In this document: in pieces, positions 1 through 8,970 of the stretch
How the letters are laid out: each line of letters begins with the position of its first letter
How positions within the stretch are numbered: the stretch's first letter is position 1
Source of the DNA: RAM1 sp943372515
GTDB taxonomy: Bacteria > Pseudomonadota > Gammaproteobacteria > Burkholderiales > Burkholderiaceae_C
Direction: 5' to 3'
Assembly (NCBI GenBank): GCA_943372515.1
Contig: CALRYY010000002.1
Coordinates: forward strand, 1 to 64,000
Length of the DNA stretch: 64,000 bases
Made by a program: the position numbers and the translations under genes
Notes under the pieces: model-generated
Database searches by the model: none
What the model saw: the letters and a program-made list of their open reading frames with translations, nothing else
Told to the model about the DNA's origin: nothing

Positions 1-696
1 CTGACGGCAGGTGCCGGCGCCGGTGGCGCCGCCGCCGGCGTCAAGCGTGACGCCGTCACCAACTACGAAGTGGACAAGACGGTGCGCGTGGTGCGCAGCG
101 CCACAGGCAACATCCGCCGGCTGAACGCGGCCGTCATCGTCAACCACGCCACCAGGGCAGGTGCCGACGGCAAGCCGGTGACCACGGCCATCCCGCCCGC
201 GCAGATGGAGCAGATCAACGCCCTGGTGCGCGAGGCCATGGGCTTCAGCAAGGAGCGTGGCGACTCGGTCAACGTGGTGAACGCACCCTTTACCCAGGTG
301 GTGGAGCCCAAGGCGGCCGACCTGCCCTGGTGGCGCCAGCCGGACAACCTGGACCTGGCGCGCACGTTTGCGCCCTGGCTGGCCCTGCCCCTGGTGGCGC
401 TGATCATCATCCTGGGCCTGGTGCGTCCGGCCATGCGCGCCGCGCGCCCCGTGCCGCTGGCCCAGCGCGTGCTGTCCACCAGCGTGCAGGACGCCATCGC
501 CCTGCCCACGCCTGAAGGCATGGACGGCAAGGTCACCATCACGGGCGCCGACCCGTCAGTGCCGCTGCTGCCCACTGCGCAGGCGGCGGCCCAGCAGGCG
601 CGCAACGCCCAGCTCGACAACATCCGCCAGCTTGCCAAACAGAACCCCGCCACCGTGGCGAACGTGGTTCGCAGCTGGGTCAACCAGCCCGCATAA
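1..696 (+). CDS. fliF: Flagellar MS-ring protein FliF, C-terminal part (5' truncated by window edge)
   Basis: The reading frame is open from base 1 and gives 231 residues ending in TAA, so this is the C-terminal part of FliF, the inner-membrane MS-ring protein that anchors the rotor and export gate. The sequence NYEVDKTVRV near the start of the fragment is the conserved FliF segment after the second ring-building motif. A hydrophobic stretch at fragment residues about 123-141 (WLALPLVALIIILGLV) is the second transmembrane helix. The last 20 residues (NPATVANVVRSWV) match the cytoplasmic tail that binds FliG. The next gene, fliG, follows after 18 bases. The N-terminal half lies outside the window. 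Confidence 0.96.
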   Translation: MTAGAGAGGAAAGVKRDAVTNYEVDKTVRVVRSATGNIRRLNAAVIVNHATRAGADGKPVTTAIPPAQMEQINALVREAMGFSKERGDSVNVVNAPFTQVVEPKAADLPWWRQPDNLDLARTFAPWLALPLVALIIILGLVRPAMRAARPVPLAQRVLSTSVQDAIALPTPEGMDGKVTITGADPSVPLLPTAQAAAQQARNAQLDNIRQLAKQNPATVANVVRSWVNQPA

Positions 697-714
697 AGAG
701 CCGAATACACCACC

Positions 715-1728
715 ATGGCTACAGCCGAACCCACCGAAGACGAAGGCGTACACGCCAGCGCCATCCTGATGCTCGCCCTGGGCGAGGAATGCGCGGCCGA
801 GGTGTTCAAGTACCTCGCGCCCAAGGAAGTCCAACGCCTGGGCGAACGCATGGCGCGCCTGACCACCGTGGCCGATGTGCAGTTTGACGACGTGCTGGCA
901 CGCTTTGAAGGCGAGGTCGATTCGCAACGCTCGCTGGTCAGCGACACCGGCGCCTACGTGAGCAACGTGCTCAAGCTGGCGCTGGGCGAAGACAAGGCAG
1001 GGCTTTTGATCGACCGCATCGTGCAGGGCCGCGACGTGAGCGGCATTGAAAGCCTGAAGTGGATGGATGCGCAGGCCGTGGCCGAGCTGATCCGCAATGA
1101 ACATCCGCAGATCATCGCGTCCATCCTGGTCCATCTGGACCGCGACCAGGCGTCCAGCGTGCTGACCGCGTTTGACGACCGCACCCGCAACGATGTGGTG
1201 CTTCGCATCGCCACGCTGGACGGCATCCAGCCCAATGCACTGAAAGAGCTCAACGAAGTGCTGTCCAAGGTGCTGGCCGGCGGCGAACGCATCCGCAAGC
1301 AGCCGCTGGGTGGCGTGAAGACCGCCGCCGAAATCCTGAACTTCCTGGGCGCCAGCGCGGAGACCGCCGTGCTGGACGCCATTCGCGGCGGCGACGCGGA
1401 CCTGGCGCAAAAGATCGAAGACCAGATGTTCACGTTTGACGACCTGATGAAGCTGGACAACAAGGCGATCCAGCTGGTGCTGCGTGAAGTGGCCAACGAC
1501 GCGCTGATCATTGCGCTCAAGGGCGCCGAGCCCGAGATGCGCGAGAAGATCTTCAGCAACATGAGCTCGCGTGCGGCCGAAACGCTGCGCGAAGACCTGG
1601 AGTCCAAGGGCCCGGTGCGCTTGTCCGAGGTGGAAGCGCAGCAAAAGGAAATCCTGAAGACAGTGCGCCGCCTGGGCGACGAAGGCCAGATCATGATTGG
1701 AGGCGGGGGCGATGAGAGCTTTGTCTGA
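715..1728 (+). CDS. fliG: Flagellar motor switch protein FliG
   Basis: A 337-residue protein of normal FliG length. FliG links the MS ring (FliF) to the FliM/FliN C ring and interacts with the MotA stator to give torque and switching. The middle-domain EHPQ motif is at residues 129-132 (RNEHPQIIASILVHLD). The C-terminal domain with the charged torque helix is visible around DLMKLDNKAIQLVLREV. It starts at ATG 715, 18 bases after fliF, and overlaps the start of fliH by 17 bases, consistent with translational coupling in the fliF-to-fliR operon. Confidence 0.97.
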   Translation: MATAEPTEDEGVHASAILMLALGEECAAEVFKYLAPKEVQRLGERMARLTTVADVQFDDVLARFEGEVDSQRSLVSDTGAYVSNVLKLALGEDKAGLLIDRIVQGRDVSGIESLKWMDAQAVAELIRNEHPQIIASILVHLDRDQASSVLTAFDDRTRNDVVLRIATLDGIQPNALKELNEVLSKVLAGGERIRKQPLGGVKTAAEILNFLGASAETAVLDAIRGGDADLAQKIEDQMFTFDDLMKLDNKAIQLVLREVANDALIIALKGAEPEMREKIFSNMSSRAAETLREDLESKGPVRLSEVEAQQKEILKTVRRLGDEGQIMIGGGGDESFV

Positions 1729-2437
1729 CGCCACCGCCGCGCCCGGGGCACCTGTTGCGCCGGCTGCGGCCCCCGCCAGCCGCATCATCTCGGCCGAAGC
1801 CCTGCGCGGCGTGGCCGCGTATTCGCTGGGCGAGCTGTCCACCCAGGTCAGCACGGGGCGCAACCTGGGCCCGCGCGACCTGGCCAACGAAACCGCGCGC
1901 GCTGCCTATGCGCTGGGGCGCCGCCGCGGCTTTGAGCAGGGCGCGCGCACAGGCCTGCAGCAAGGCTACAGCGAAGGCTCGCAGGCGCTGGATGATTTTG
2001 AATCCCGCAAGGCGGCTGACATTGCACGCCAGATGCAGGACCTGGTGGACGGCTTTCGTGGCGAAATGGCCGCGTTGCAGTCGCAGGTGGCCAGCGACCT
2101 CGTGTCGCTCGCGGTGGACATTGCGCGCCAGGTGCTGCGCCGCGAACTGGCCACCGACGCCACGTCGCTGCTGCCCGTGGCCACCGAGGCGCTGCGCGCC
2201 CTGGGTGAAGGCGCCAGCCAGCTGGAGGTGCGCGTGCACCCCGACGACGCCACGCTCTTGCGCAATCACCTGCAGACCGTGCCCGCCGCACGGGCCTGGC
2301 AACTGACCGAAGACACCACCCAACACCGCGGCGGCTGCCGCGTGGAGGCCGACACCGGCGTGGCCGACGCCAGCTTTGAAGCACGCTGGCAGGCTGTGAT
2401 GGCCGCCCTGGGCCGCGAAGGCGAGCCCCAGCCATGA
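1712..2437 (+). CDS. fliH: Flagellar assembly protein FliH (export ATPase regulator)
   Basis: A 241-residue protein. FliH forms the stator-like stalk that binds the export ATPase FliI and tethers it to the C ring. The start ATG at 1712 is preferred over an upstream in-frame TTG at 1697 because GGAGG at 1699-1703 is a well-placed Shine-Dalgarno. The middle is helical with GxxxG-like spacing (GRRRGFEQGARTGLQQGYSEG) and is followed by the FliH/HrpE C-terminal domain. The start overlaps fliG and the end overlaps fliI (ATGA). Identification relies on position and domain pattern because FliH sequences diverge. Confidence 0.9.
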   Translation: MRALSDATAAPGAPVAPAAAPASRIISAEALRGVAAYSLGELSTQVSTGRNLGPRDLANETARAAYALGRRRGFEQGARTGLQQGYSEGSQALDDFESRKAADIARQMQDLVDGFRGEMAALQSQVASDLVSLAVDIARQVLRRELATDATSLLPVATEALRALGEGASQLEVRVHPDDATLLRNHLQTVPAARAWQLTEDTTQHRGGCRVEADTGVADASFEARWQAVMAALGREGEPQP

Positions 2438-3864
2438 ACAACGCCCCCATGGCAACCACCTCGCGCCTGGGCGCCCACCTGCGCGCGCACAGCGCGCTCA
2501 TCACACCCGGCGTGCCGCTGGCCGTCAGCGGCCGGCTGGTGCGGGTGTCGGGCCTGATCATGGAGGCCACCGGCCTGCGTCTGCCCCTGGGCAGCGTGTG
2601 CCGCGTGCGTGACGGTGAACAGATGACCGAGGCCGAAGTGGTCGGCTTCTCCAAAGGCCGCCTGTTCCTCATGCCCACCGGTGACCTGCAGGGCCTGTCG
2701 CCCGGCGCCACGGTGCAGCCCATCACCTACCCGTTTGAAGGTCTGCACTACGGCATGCCACCGGCGCCTGCGCAGGGCCGCAACCCGCATGCGCGCCGCC
2801 TGCCCATGGGTGACGCCCTGCTGGGCCGCGTGGTGGACCCGGCCGGCCAGCCGCTGGACCATGGCGGGCCCCTGTTTGGCGTGCATTCCGAGCCGCTGGT
2901 GCGCGAACCCATCAATGCCATGGAGCGCGACCCTGTGCGCGAGCCGCTGGACGTGGGCGTGCGCGCCATCAACGCATTGCTGACCGTGGGCCGTGGTCAG
3001 CGCCTGGGCCTGTTTGCAGGCTCGGGCGTGGGCAAATCGGTGCTCATGGGCATGATGGCCCGTTACACCAAGGCCGACGTGACCATCGTGGGCCTGGTGG
3101 GCGAGCGCGGGCGTGAAGTCAAGGAATTTGTCGAAGACATCCTGGGTGAAGAAGGCCGCAAGCGCGCGATTGTGGTGGCCGCACCGGCCGATTTGCCGCC
3201 GCTCATGCGCATGCAGGGCGCAGCCTATGCCACGGCGCTGGCCGAACACTTCCGCGACCGGGGCAAGCACGTGCTGCTGCTCATGGATTCGCTCACCCGC
3301 TATGCCATGGCCCATCGCGAAATGGCGCTGGCCCTGGGCGAGCCGCCCGCCACCAAGGGTTACCCGCCGTCGGTGTTTGCCCGGCTGCCGCAGCTGGTGG
3401 AGCGCACCGGCAACGGCCTGAACGGCTGCGGCTCCATCACGGCGTTCTACACCGTGCTGGCCGAGGGCGACGACCAGCAGGACCCGATTGCCGACAACGC
3501 GCGCGCCATCCTGGACGGCCATTTCGTGTTGACCCGCTCGCTGGCCGAGCAGGGGCATTACCCGGCGATTGACATCGAGCAATCGATCTCGCGCGTGATG
3601 CACAACGTGACCGACCCGCGCCAGCAGCAGCTGGCGCGCGACCTGAAGGCCCTGTATTCGCGCTACCAGCGCAACCGCGACCTGCTGGCCGTGGGCGCCT
3701 ATGTGCCCGGCGGCGACCCGCTGTCAGACACAGCGATCCGCCTGTACCCGCAGGTGGCGGCCTTTTTGCAGCAGGACATGCGCCACGGCGCTTCATTGAC
3801 ACAAAGCACCGCCGCGCTGCAGGCGCTGGTGGCACAAACCACAGGACCGGGAGCCACACCATGA
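2434..3864 (+). CDS. fliI: Flagellum-specific ATPase FliI
   Basis: A 476-residue F1-beta-like ATPase that energises type III export of flagellar subunits at the cytoplasmic base. The Walker A motif AGSGVGKS is at residues 195-202. GERGREV follows, then the Walker B region LLLMDSLTRYA, and the ATPase signature PAIDIEQSISRVM is present. The start ATG overlaps the fliH stop codon (ATGA) and the end overlaps fliJ, so translation is coupled. Length is slightly above the usual 440-460 residues, mainly through an extended N-terminus; ATG 2452 is an alternative start. Confidence 0.97.
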   Translation: MNNAPMATTSRLGAHLRAHSALITPGVPLAVSGRLVRVSGLIMEATGLRLPLGSVCRVRDGEQMTEAEVVGFSKGRLFLMPTGDLQGLSPGATVQPITYPFEGLHYGMPPAPAQGRNPHARRLPMGDALLGRVVDPAGQPLDHGGPLFGVHSEPLVREPINAMERDPVREPLDVGVRAINALLTVGRGQRLGLFAGSGVGKSVLMGMMARYTKADVTIVGLVGERGREVKEFVEDILGEEGRKRAIVVAAPADLPPLMRMQGAAYATALAEHFRDRGKHVLLLMDSLTRYAMAHREMALALGEPPATKGYPPSVFARLPQLVERTGNGLNGCGSITAFYTVLAEGDDQQDPIADNARAILDGHFVLTRSLAEQGHYPAIDIEQSISRVMHNVTDPRQQQLARDLKALYSRYQRNRDLLAVGAYVPGGDPLSDTAIRLYPQVAAFLQQDMRHGASLTQSTAALQALVAQTTGPGATP

Positions 3865-4313
3865 TGAAAAACGTATTGCCCCTGTTGATCGACCGTGCCC
3901 AGGTGCTGCGCGACAAGCACGTGGCGCAGGCGCGCGAAACGCTCACCACGCTGCAGACGGCGCAGCAGGTGCTGCAGCGCCTGGATGATTTCCGCGCGGA
4001 ATTCATCGCCCGTTCGCCCGCGGCCAGCGGCGCCACGGCCGACACGCAGGCGCTGCTGGATTACCAGCAGTTCGTGGGCCGGCTGGACGAAGCCATTGGC
4101 CAGCAGCGCCAGGAATGCGCGCGCAGGCAGCAGCGCAACGACGCGGCCCAGCGCCAGCTGCTGGACAGCCAGCGGCGCGTGGTGGCGTTGCAATCCTGGC
4201 AGCGCCGCGAGGCAGCCGCCCTGGTGGCCAAGGACAACCGCCGCACCCAGCGCGAGGCCGATGAATTTGCCACCCGTGCCGCTGGCCGGTACACCGGCGA
4301 GGCCCTGCAATGA
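3861..4313 (+). CDS. fliJ: Flagellar FliJ protein
   Basis: A 150-residue, almost fully alpha-helical protein rich in Gln, Arg and Ala, as expected of FliJ, the coiled-coil central stalk of the export ATPase and escort for export chaperones. No enzymatic motif is expected. The call rests on size, coiled-coil character and position between fliI and fliK. Both ends overlap neighbours by four bases (ATGA). The initial ATGATG offers two start positions; the first gives the overlap with fliI. Confidence 0.9.
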   Translation: MMKNVLPLLIDRAQVLRDKHVAQARETLTTLQTAQQVLQRLDDFRAEFIARSPAASGATADTQALLDYQQFVGRLDEAIGQQRQECARRQQRNDAAQRQLLDSQRRVVALQSWQRREAAALVAKDNRRTQREADEFATRAAGRYTGEALQ

Positions 4314-5491
4314 GCCTGAGCGCACTGCCCGCACGCATGCCGGCTGCTGCGGCCACCGCCTCTGCCGCATCCGCGCCCCATGGCCCAACCGCTGGTGCCG
4401 CCACGCCAGGCGAAGGCGACAATGTATTTGCAGCCCTGCTCGCGGGGCTGGGCGAAGCGGCACCGCCTGCGCCGGCAAGTGATGGCGCTGCGGCCGTGCC
4501 CGCCGATGTGTCGCTGAATGCCGATGCTGTGGCGGGGGACACTGCCCAGCCTGCAGCGGCACCCGACCCCCTGGCCGGCATGGCGCTGCTGCTGGCGCAC
4601 TACACGCCGGGCGCCGCACCAGTTGCTGTCGCAGGGCCAACCGACGCGCCGGGCGCATCTTGCGCTTCACTGCCTGCGGCCAATTTCTCGACACAGCCCT
4701 CGACACTACCCTCGTCACTGCCCCCGGCACTGCCGGCAACCCTGCCTGCGGCGCCAGTGGTTGCACCGTCTGCAACCACTCCCCCGCCGACGCTGGCCGG
4801 CACAGACCTGTTCAATGCCCCCGGGCTTGAGCGCCCTGACCTGGCCGGGCCAGCTGCCACGACCCTGCCGCCTGCCCTGGCGGCGGATGCCGAGCCGGTG
4901 CAGGCCGCAGGTGACCCCCAGGTCGTGCTGCAAGCCTTGCCCGACATGGCTTCGCTCACGGCCGGCTGGGCCACAGCGCCCGCGCCCCCCATCGCACAGG
5001 GGCCGGCTGGCGCCGCGCCTGTGTACCAGGCCGAGCTGCCGTCGCGCCCTGGCGAAGCCGCCTTTGCCGGCGACCTGGCCGCGCAGGTGACGGTGCTGGT
5101 GGAAGGCGGATTCCAGCATGCCGAGCTGCGGCTGAACCCGAGCGAACTGGGGCCCATCCAGATCCAGCTGAGCGTCAGCGCGCAGGCCAACACGGCCGAC
5201 ATCAGCTTTTCGGCCGTGCATGGCCTCACGCGCGAAAGCATCGAGCGGGCACTGCCTGAGTTGCGCGAGATGCTGCAGTCGCAGGGCCTGAGCCTGGGCC
5301 AGGCCGGTGTATCGGGTGGCCAGCAGCAGCCTGGCGACGGGCGCGACGGCGCACAGGCGCAGGGCCGCCCCACGCGGTCTGGTTCAGCGCCGAGCGGCGA
5401 TGGCGCACCGGCAGTTGCCGGCCTGCATGGCCTGGGCGGCCTGGCTGCAGCACCGCGCGCCACCCGCGGCATGCTCGACCTGTACGCCTGA
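4310..5491 (+). CDS. fliK: Flagellar hook-length control protein FliK
   Basis: A 393-residue protein. FliK is the secreted molecular ruler that sets hook length and triggers the export specificity switch through FlhB. Roughly the first 230 residues are Ala/Pro/Thr/Leu-rich and low in complexity, typical of the ruler segment. The conserved C-terminal Flg_hook domain is visible around AELRLNPSELGPIQIQL and continues to REMLQSQGLSLGQAGVSGG. The start overlaps fliJ. It is followed by a 123-base gap, the largest inside the flagellar operon, before fliL. Confidence 0.93.
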   Translation: MSLSALPARMPAAAATASAASAPHGPTAGAATPGEGDNVFAALLAGLGEAAPPAPASDGAAAVPADVSLNADAVAGDTAQPAAAPDPLAGMALLLAHYTPGAAPVAVAGPTDAPGASCASLPAANFSTQPSTLPSSLPPALPATLPAAPVVAPSATTPPPTLAGTDLFNAPGLERPDLAGPAATTLPPALAADAEPVQAAGDPQVVLQALPDMASLTAGWATAPAPPIAQGPAGAAPVYQAELPSRPGEAAFAGDLAAQVTVLVEGGFQHAELRLNPSELGPIQIQLSVSAQANTADISFSAVHGLTRESIERALPELREMLQSQGLSLGQAGVSGGQQQPGDGRDGAQAQGRPTRSGSAPSGDGAPAVAGLHGLGGLAAAPRATRGMLDLYA

Positions 5492-5614
5492 GCGCCGGGG
5501 CGGCGCCCTGGTTGCACGCCGACCGGCAACACGAAAAGGACGGCTTTTAAGGGGGCTTATCGGCGCATCGAAGCATGCCGGTGCTTCGCACAATGGACTC
5601 ATTCCACAGGAGCC

Positions 5615-6184
5615 ATGATGTCCGCTGAAACCCCCGCTGAAGCACCCAAGAAATCCGGCAAGAAAAAGCTGATCATCCTCATTGCGCTGGTGCTGGTGCT
5701 GGCCGGCGGCGGCGGTGGCGCGGCCTGGTTCTTCCTCATGAAGCCGGCCGACGGCGCCAAGGTGGCGGAGAAGAAAAAGCCACCGGCCAAGCCCGTGTTT
5801 TCACCGCTGGAGGTGTTTACCGTGAACCTCAAGGACGAGCGCGGCGAGCGCTTTGCGCAGGTGGGTGTGACGCTGGAACTCAAGGACGCGGCCGCCGAAA
5901 ACGAACTCAAGGAACGTCTGCCGTCTGTGCGCAACGAGATCCTGTTGCTGCTGTCGTCCAAACGCATTGATGAACTGTTGACCGATGAAGGCAAGCGCGA
6001 GCTGGCCCAGCAGATCCGTACGCGGGCGGCCCACGGCATGGGTGTGGTGCCGGACGAGCCTGAAGCCGCGCCGGCGCCTGCGCCTGCGGGGGCCCGCCCC
6101 GCCACAGTGGTGGCCGCGCGTAAGGCCGAACCGGTGGAGAACCCGGTGCAAAACGTGCTGTTCTCGCAGTTCATCGTGCAGTAA
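5615..6184 (+). CDS. fliL: Flagellar basal-body protein FliL
   Basis: A 189-residue single-pass inner-membrane protein. FliL surrounds the stator units and supports torque. A Lys-rich N-terminus (KKSGKKKL) precedes one transmembrane helix at about residues 19-39 (LIILIALVLVLAGGGGGAAWFF), then a periplasmic FliL domain (SPLEVFTVNLKDERGERFAQ). ATGATG gives starts at 5615 or 5618; AGGAG at 5608-5612 is better spaced for 5618. An Ala/Pro-rich insert (about residues 150-170) lies before the conserved C-terminus. Confidence 0.93.
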   Translation: MMSAETPAEAPKKSGKKKLIILIALVLVLAGGGGGAAWFFLMKPADGAKVAEKKKPPAKPVFSPLEVFTVNLKDERGERFAQVGVTLELKDAAAENELKERLPSVRNEILLLLSSKRIDELLTDEGKRELAQQIRTRAAHGMGVVPDEPEAAPAPAPAGARPATVVAARKAEPVENPVQNVLFSQFIVQ

Positions 6185-6193
6185 GGCCACCCC

Positions 6194-7201
6194 ATGGCAC
6201 AACCCCTGTCACAGGAAGAAGTCGACGCGCTGCTGGCCGGTGTGAACGGCGAAGACCCCGCTGACGGTGCGGGTGACGCCAGCGGCGACGGCACCGGCGT
6301 GCGCACCTACGACCTGAGCAGCCAGGAGCGCATCGTGCGCGGGCGCATGCCCACGCTGGAGATCGTGAATGAGCGCTTTGCGCGCAACTTTCGTGTCGGC
6401 GTCTTCAACTTCATGCGGCGCAACCCAGACATTGCGGTGGGCGCCGTCAAGGTCCAGAAATTCAGCGCGTTCCTGCGCAACGTGGCCGTGCCGGCCAACA
6501 TCAACGTCATGCATGTGCGCCCCCTGCGGGGCTCGGGCCTGCTGATCTGTGACCCGGTGCTGGTGTACACGGTGATCGACACCCTGTTTGGCGGCTCGGG
6601 GGCCAACCCGGCGCGCATCGAGGGGCGTGAGTTCTCGGCCACCGAGCAGCGCATCATCCTGCGCCTGGTGGAGGTGATTGCAGCCGAATACGCGAAATCC
6701 TGGGCGGCCATCTACCCTATCGAGCTGGAATACGCGCGCTCTGAAATGAACACGCAGTTTGCCAACATTGCCACGCCATCCGAGATCGTGGTGACCACCA
6801 CGTTCCGCGTGGAGTTTGGCGACAACGGCGGTGACCTGCACATCTGCATCCCCTATTCGACCTTCGAGCCGATCCGCGAAATCCTGTATTCCCCGCTGCA
6901 GGGTGACCAGGGCGGCCCCGACCGCCGCTGGGTCTCGCTGCTGACGCAACAGATCAAGGCCGCCACCGTGGAGCTGGCGGCCGAGCTGGCCCACAGCCAG
7001 GCCACCGTGGGTGAACTCATGGGCCTGAAGGTGGGCGATTTCATCGAGCTGGACCGCATGCCCACGCTGATGGCCAAGGTAGATGGTGTGCCCGTATTCG
7101 AATGTGACTACGGCACGCTGGGCGCACGCTACGGCGTGCGCATCCGTGAATTCATGACCCAGACCAGCGCCGACGCGGCGCCGGGCGGGTCTTTGCAATG
7201 A
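6194..7201 (+). CDS. fliM: Flagellar motor switch protein FliM
   Basis: A 335-residue C-ring protein. FliM binds CheY-P and transmits the switching signal to FliG. The N-terminal CheY-binding peptide is visible (LSQEEVDALLAGV, residues 4-16). The middle domain contains the GGSG loop (IDTLFGGSGANP), and the C-terminal SpoA-like domain covers about the last 80 residues. It begins ten bases after fliL and is followed by fliN after 20 bases. Confidence 0.97.
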   Translation: MAQPLSQEEVDALLAGVNGEDPADGAGDASGDGTGVRTYDLSSQERIVRGRMPTLEIVNERFARNFRVGVFNFMRRNPDIAVGAVKVQKFSAFLRNVAVPANINVMHVRPLRGSGLLICDPVLVYTVIDTLFGGSGANPARIEGREFSATEQRIILRLVEVIAAEYAKSWAAIYPIELEYARSEMNTQFANIATPSEIVVTTTFRVEFGDNGGDLHICIPYSTFEPIREILYSPLQGDQGGPDRRWVSLLTQQIKAATVELAAELAHSQATVGELMGLKVGDFIELDRMPTLMAKVDGVPVFECDYGTLGARYGVRIREFMTQTSADAAPGGSLQ

Positions 7202-7221
7202 CCCGACTCAGGAGCTGACAC

Positions 7222-7641
7222 ATGGCCAACACCGCCAACGCGACCCCCACCGCACTGGACCAGGAACCCTTGGCCGACGACTGGGCATCGGCACTGGCCG
7301 AAGCCGGCCAGGCCCAACCCGTGGCAACCGGACCCACGATCTTCAACGAGCTGGGCGCGGGTGTGGCACCCGCCAATCGCGACGACATCGACATGGTGCT
7401 GGACATCCCGGTGCAGCTGACCGTGGAGCTGGGCCGCACGCGCATTCCCATCAAGCACATCCTTCAGCTCGCGCAAGGCTCGGTGATCGAGCTGGACGCA
7501 CTGGCCGGCGAACCCATGGACGTGCTGGTCAACGGCTTTCTGATCGCGCAGGGCGAGGTGGTGGTGGTGAACGACAAGTTCGGCATCCGCCTGACCGACA
7601 TCGTGACGCCGTCCGAGCGCATGCGCCGGCTGAGCCGTTGA
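7222..7641 (+). CDS. fliN: Flagellar motor switch protein FliN
   Basis: A 139-residue protein with the typical SpoA domain in the last 80 residues (MVLDIPVQLTVELGRT, then LAQGSVIELDALAGEP and VVVNDKFGIRLTDIV). FliN forms the lower C ring with FliM and helps dock FliH and the export ATPase. The N-terminal 55 residues are variable. The start ATG is preceded by CAGGAG at 7209-7214. Confidence 0.97.
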   Translation: MANTANATPTALDQEPLADDWASALAEAGQAQPVATGPTIFNELGAGVAPANRDDIDMVLDIPVQLTVELGRTRIPIKHILQLAQGSVIELDALAGEPMDVLVNGFLIAQGEVVVVNDKFGIRLTDIVTPSERMRRLSR

Positions 7642-7654
7642 AGGGGGACACGCA

Positions 7655-7939
7655 ATGCAATCGACGACCTGGTCGCTGCTGATGCTGGTGGTGGTGCTGG
7701 CGCTGATCCCCGCGTCGCTGTGGGTCATGAAACGCCTGCAGACGATCCGCCCGGGCGGCGCCGCACGCCAGCTGGAGATCATGGACCAGCTGCCGCTGGG
7801 CCCGCGTGAACGCGTGGTGCTGGTGCGCGTGCACGGCCGCGTGCTGGTGCTGGGCGCCACCGCGCAGCAGATCACGCTGCTGGGCGAGGCGCCCGATCCG
7901 CACCCCGCCACTGTGCCGTTCCCGCAGGTGCGCCCATGA
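7655..7939 (+). CDS. fliO: Flagellar biosynthesis protein FliO
   Basis: A 94-residue protein with one N-terminal transmembrane helix (about residues 6-25, WSLLMLVVVLALIPASLWVM) followed by a small basic cytoplasmic domain (LEIMDQLPLGPRERVVLVRV), the conserved FliO core. FliO helps FliP assemble into the export gate. The position between fliN and fliP, overlapping fliP by four bases (ATGA), supports the call. AAGGGGG at 7640-7646 serves as the ribosome-binding site. Confidence 0.93.
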   Translation: MQSTTWSLLMLVVVLALIPASLWVMKRLQTIRPGGAARQLEIMDQLPLGPRERVVLVRVHGRVLVLGATAQQITLLGEAPDPHPATVPFPQVRP

Positions 7940-8691
7940 AATTGTCAAAAGTTGGGGCGCTGGCATTGCCCCTGGCCCTGCTGGCCGGCGGCGCCCTGGC
8001 GCAAAGCCTGCCGGTGGGCGTGGGCGTGGTGGCGCAGACCAGCGGCAACACCACCACCTATTCGGTGCCGGTGCAAACACTGCTGGTGTTTGGCGCGCTG
8101 TCGTTCCTGCCGGCCATCCTGCTTTTGATGACCAGCTTTACCCGGCTGATCATTGTGCTGAGCCTGTTGCGCCAGGCGCTGGGCCTGCAGACCACACCGC
8201 CCAACCAGGTGCTGGTGGGCATGAGCCTGTTCCTCACGTTCTTCATCATGGGGCCTACCCTGGACAAGGTGTACCAGGACGCCTACAAACCCTACAGCGA
8301 ACAGAAAATGAGTTTTGAAGATGCGGTAGCCAGGGGCTCGGACCCGCTGCGCGCCTTCATGCTCAAGCAAACGCGCGAGGCCGACCTGGCCCTGTTCAAC
8401 CGCATTGCCGGCGCCGACGCCAACACACCGCCTGGCAAGACGCCGCTGCGCGTGGTGGTGCCCGCATTCGTCACGAGCGAGCTGAAGACCGCTTTCCAGA
8501 TCGGCTTCATGGTGTTCATCCCGTTCATCGTGATTGACCTGATCGTGGCCAGTGTGTTGATGTCCATGGGCATGATGATGCTGTCGCCCGTGCTGGTGGC
8601 GCTGCCGTTCAAGCTCATGCTGTTTGTGCTGGCCGATGGGTGGAATCTGCTGATTGGTTCGCTGGTGGCCAGCTTTGGCGGTGCCACATGA
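7936..8691 (+). CDS. fliP: Flagellar export gate protein FliP
   Basis: A 251-residue polytopic membrane protein of the export gate (FliPQR). An N-terminal cleavable signal peptide (LALLAGGALAQ, end about residue 23) is followed by membrane helices. The conserved FliP signatures are visible: LLLMTSFTRLIIVLSLLRQA and FQIGFMVFIPFIVIDLIVAS. Length is standard. It overlaps fliO and fliQ by four bases each. Confidence 0.97.
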   Translation: MKLSKVGALALPLALLAGGALAQSLPVGVGVVAQTSGNTTTYSVPVQTLLVFGALSFLPAILLLMTSFTRLIIVLSLLRQALGLQTTPPNQVLVGMSLFLTFFIMGPTLDKVYQDAYKPYSEQKMSFEDAVARGSDPLRAFMLKQTREADLALFNRIAGADANTPPGKTPLRVVVPAFVTSELKTAFQIGFMVFIPFIVIDLIVASVLMSMGMMMLSPVLVALPFKLMLFVLADGWNLLIGSLVASFGGAT

Positions 8692-8957
8692 CGCCAGAGG
8701 CGGTGCTGCAGTTTGGCCGCATGGCCATGGAAATCCTGATCGCCGTGGCGGCGCCCGCGCTGCTGACGGCACTGGTGGTGGGCCTGGCCGTGAGCCTGTT
8801 TCAGGCCGTCACACAGATCAACGAAGCCACGCTGTCATTCCTGCCCAAGCTGCTGGCCGTGCTGGCATCGCTGGCCGTATCAGGCCCCTGGATGATCTCG
8901 GTGCTGGTGGACTGGATCCGCCAGGTCATCACCAGCATCCCGGCTGCGGTGGGCTGA
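8688..8957 (+). CDS. fliQ: Flagellar export gate protein FliQ
   Basis: An 89-residue protein with two membrane helices, the normal size of FliQ. The start is ATG 8688, overlapping the fliP stop; an in-frame start 48 bases upstream would add residues unrelated to the family. Conserved features are the MTPEAVLQFGR-type N-terminus, VGLAVSLFQAVTQINEATLSF, and LAVLASLAVSGPWM. FliQ packs around FliP/FliR in the export gate. Confidence 0.96.
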   Translation: MTPEAVLQFGRMAMEILIAVAAPALLTALVVGLAVSLFQAVTQINEATLSFLPKLLAVLASLAVSGPWMISVLVDWIRQVITSIPAAVG

Positions 8958-8970
8958 GGTGGGGCCGGGC

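Noticed and set aside
5540..5565. GCCGATAA-like sigma-28 -10 element (on the minus strand) in the fliK-fliL gap
   Set aside because: It points away from fliL, has no TAAA-like partner at the right distance, and would drive antisense transcription into fliK.
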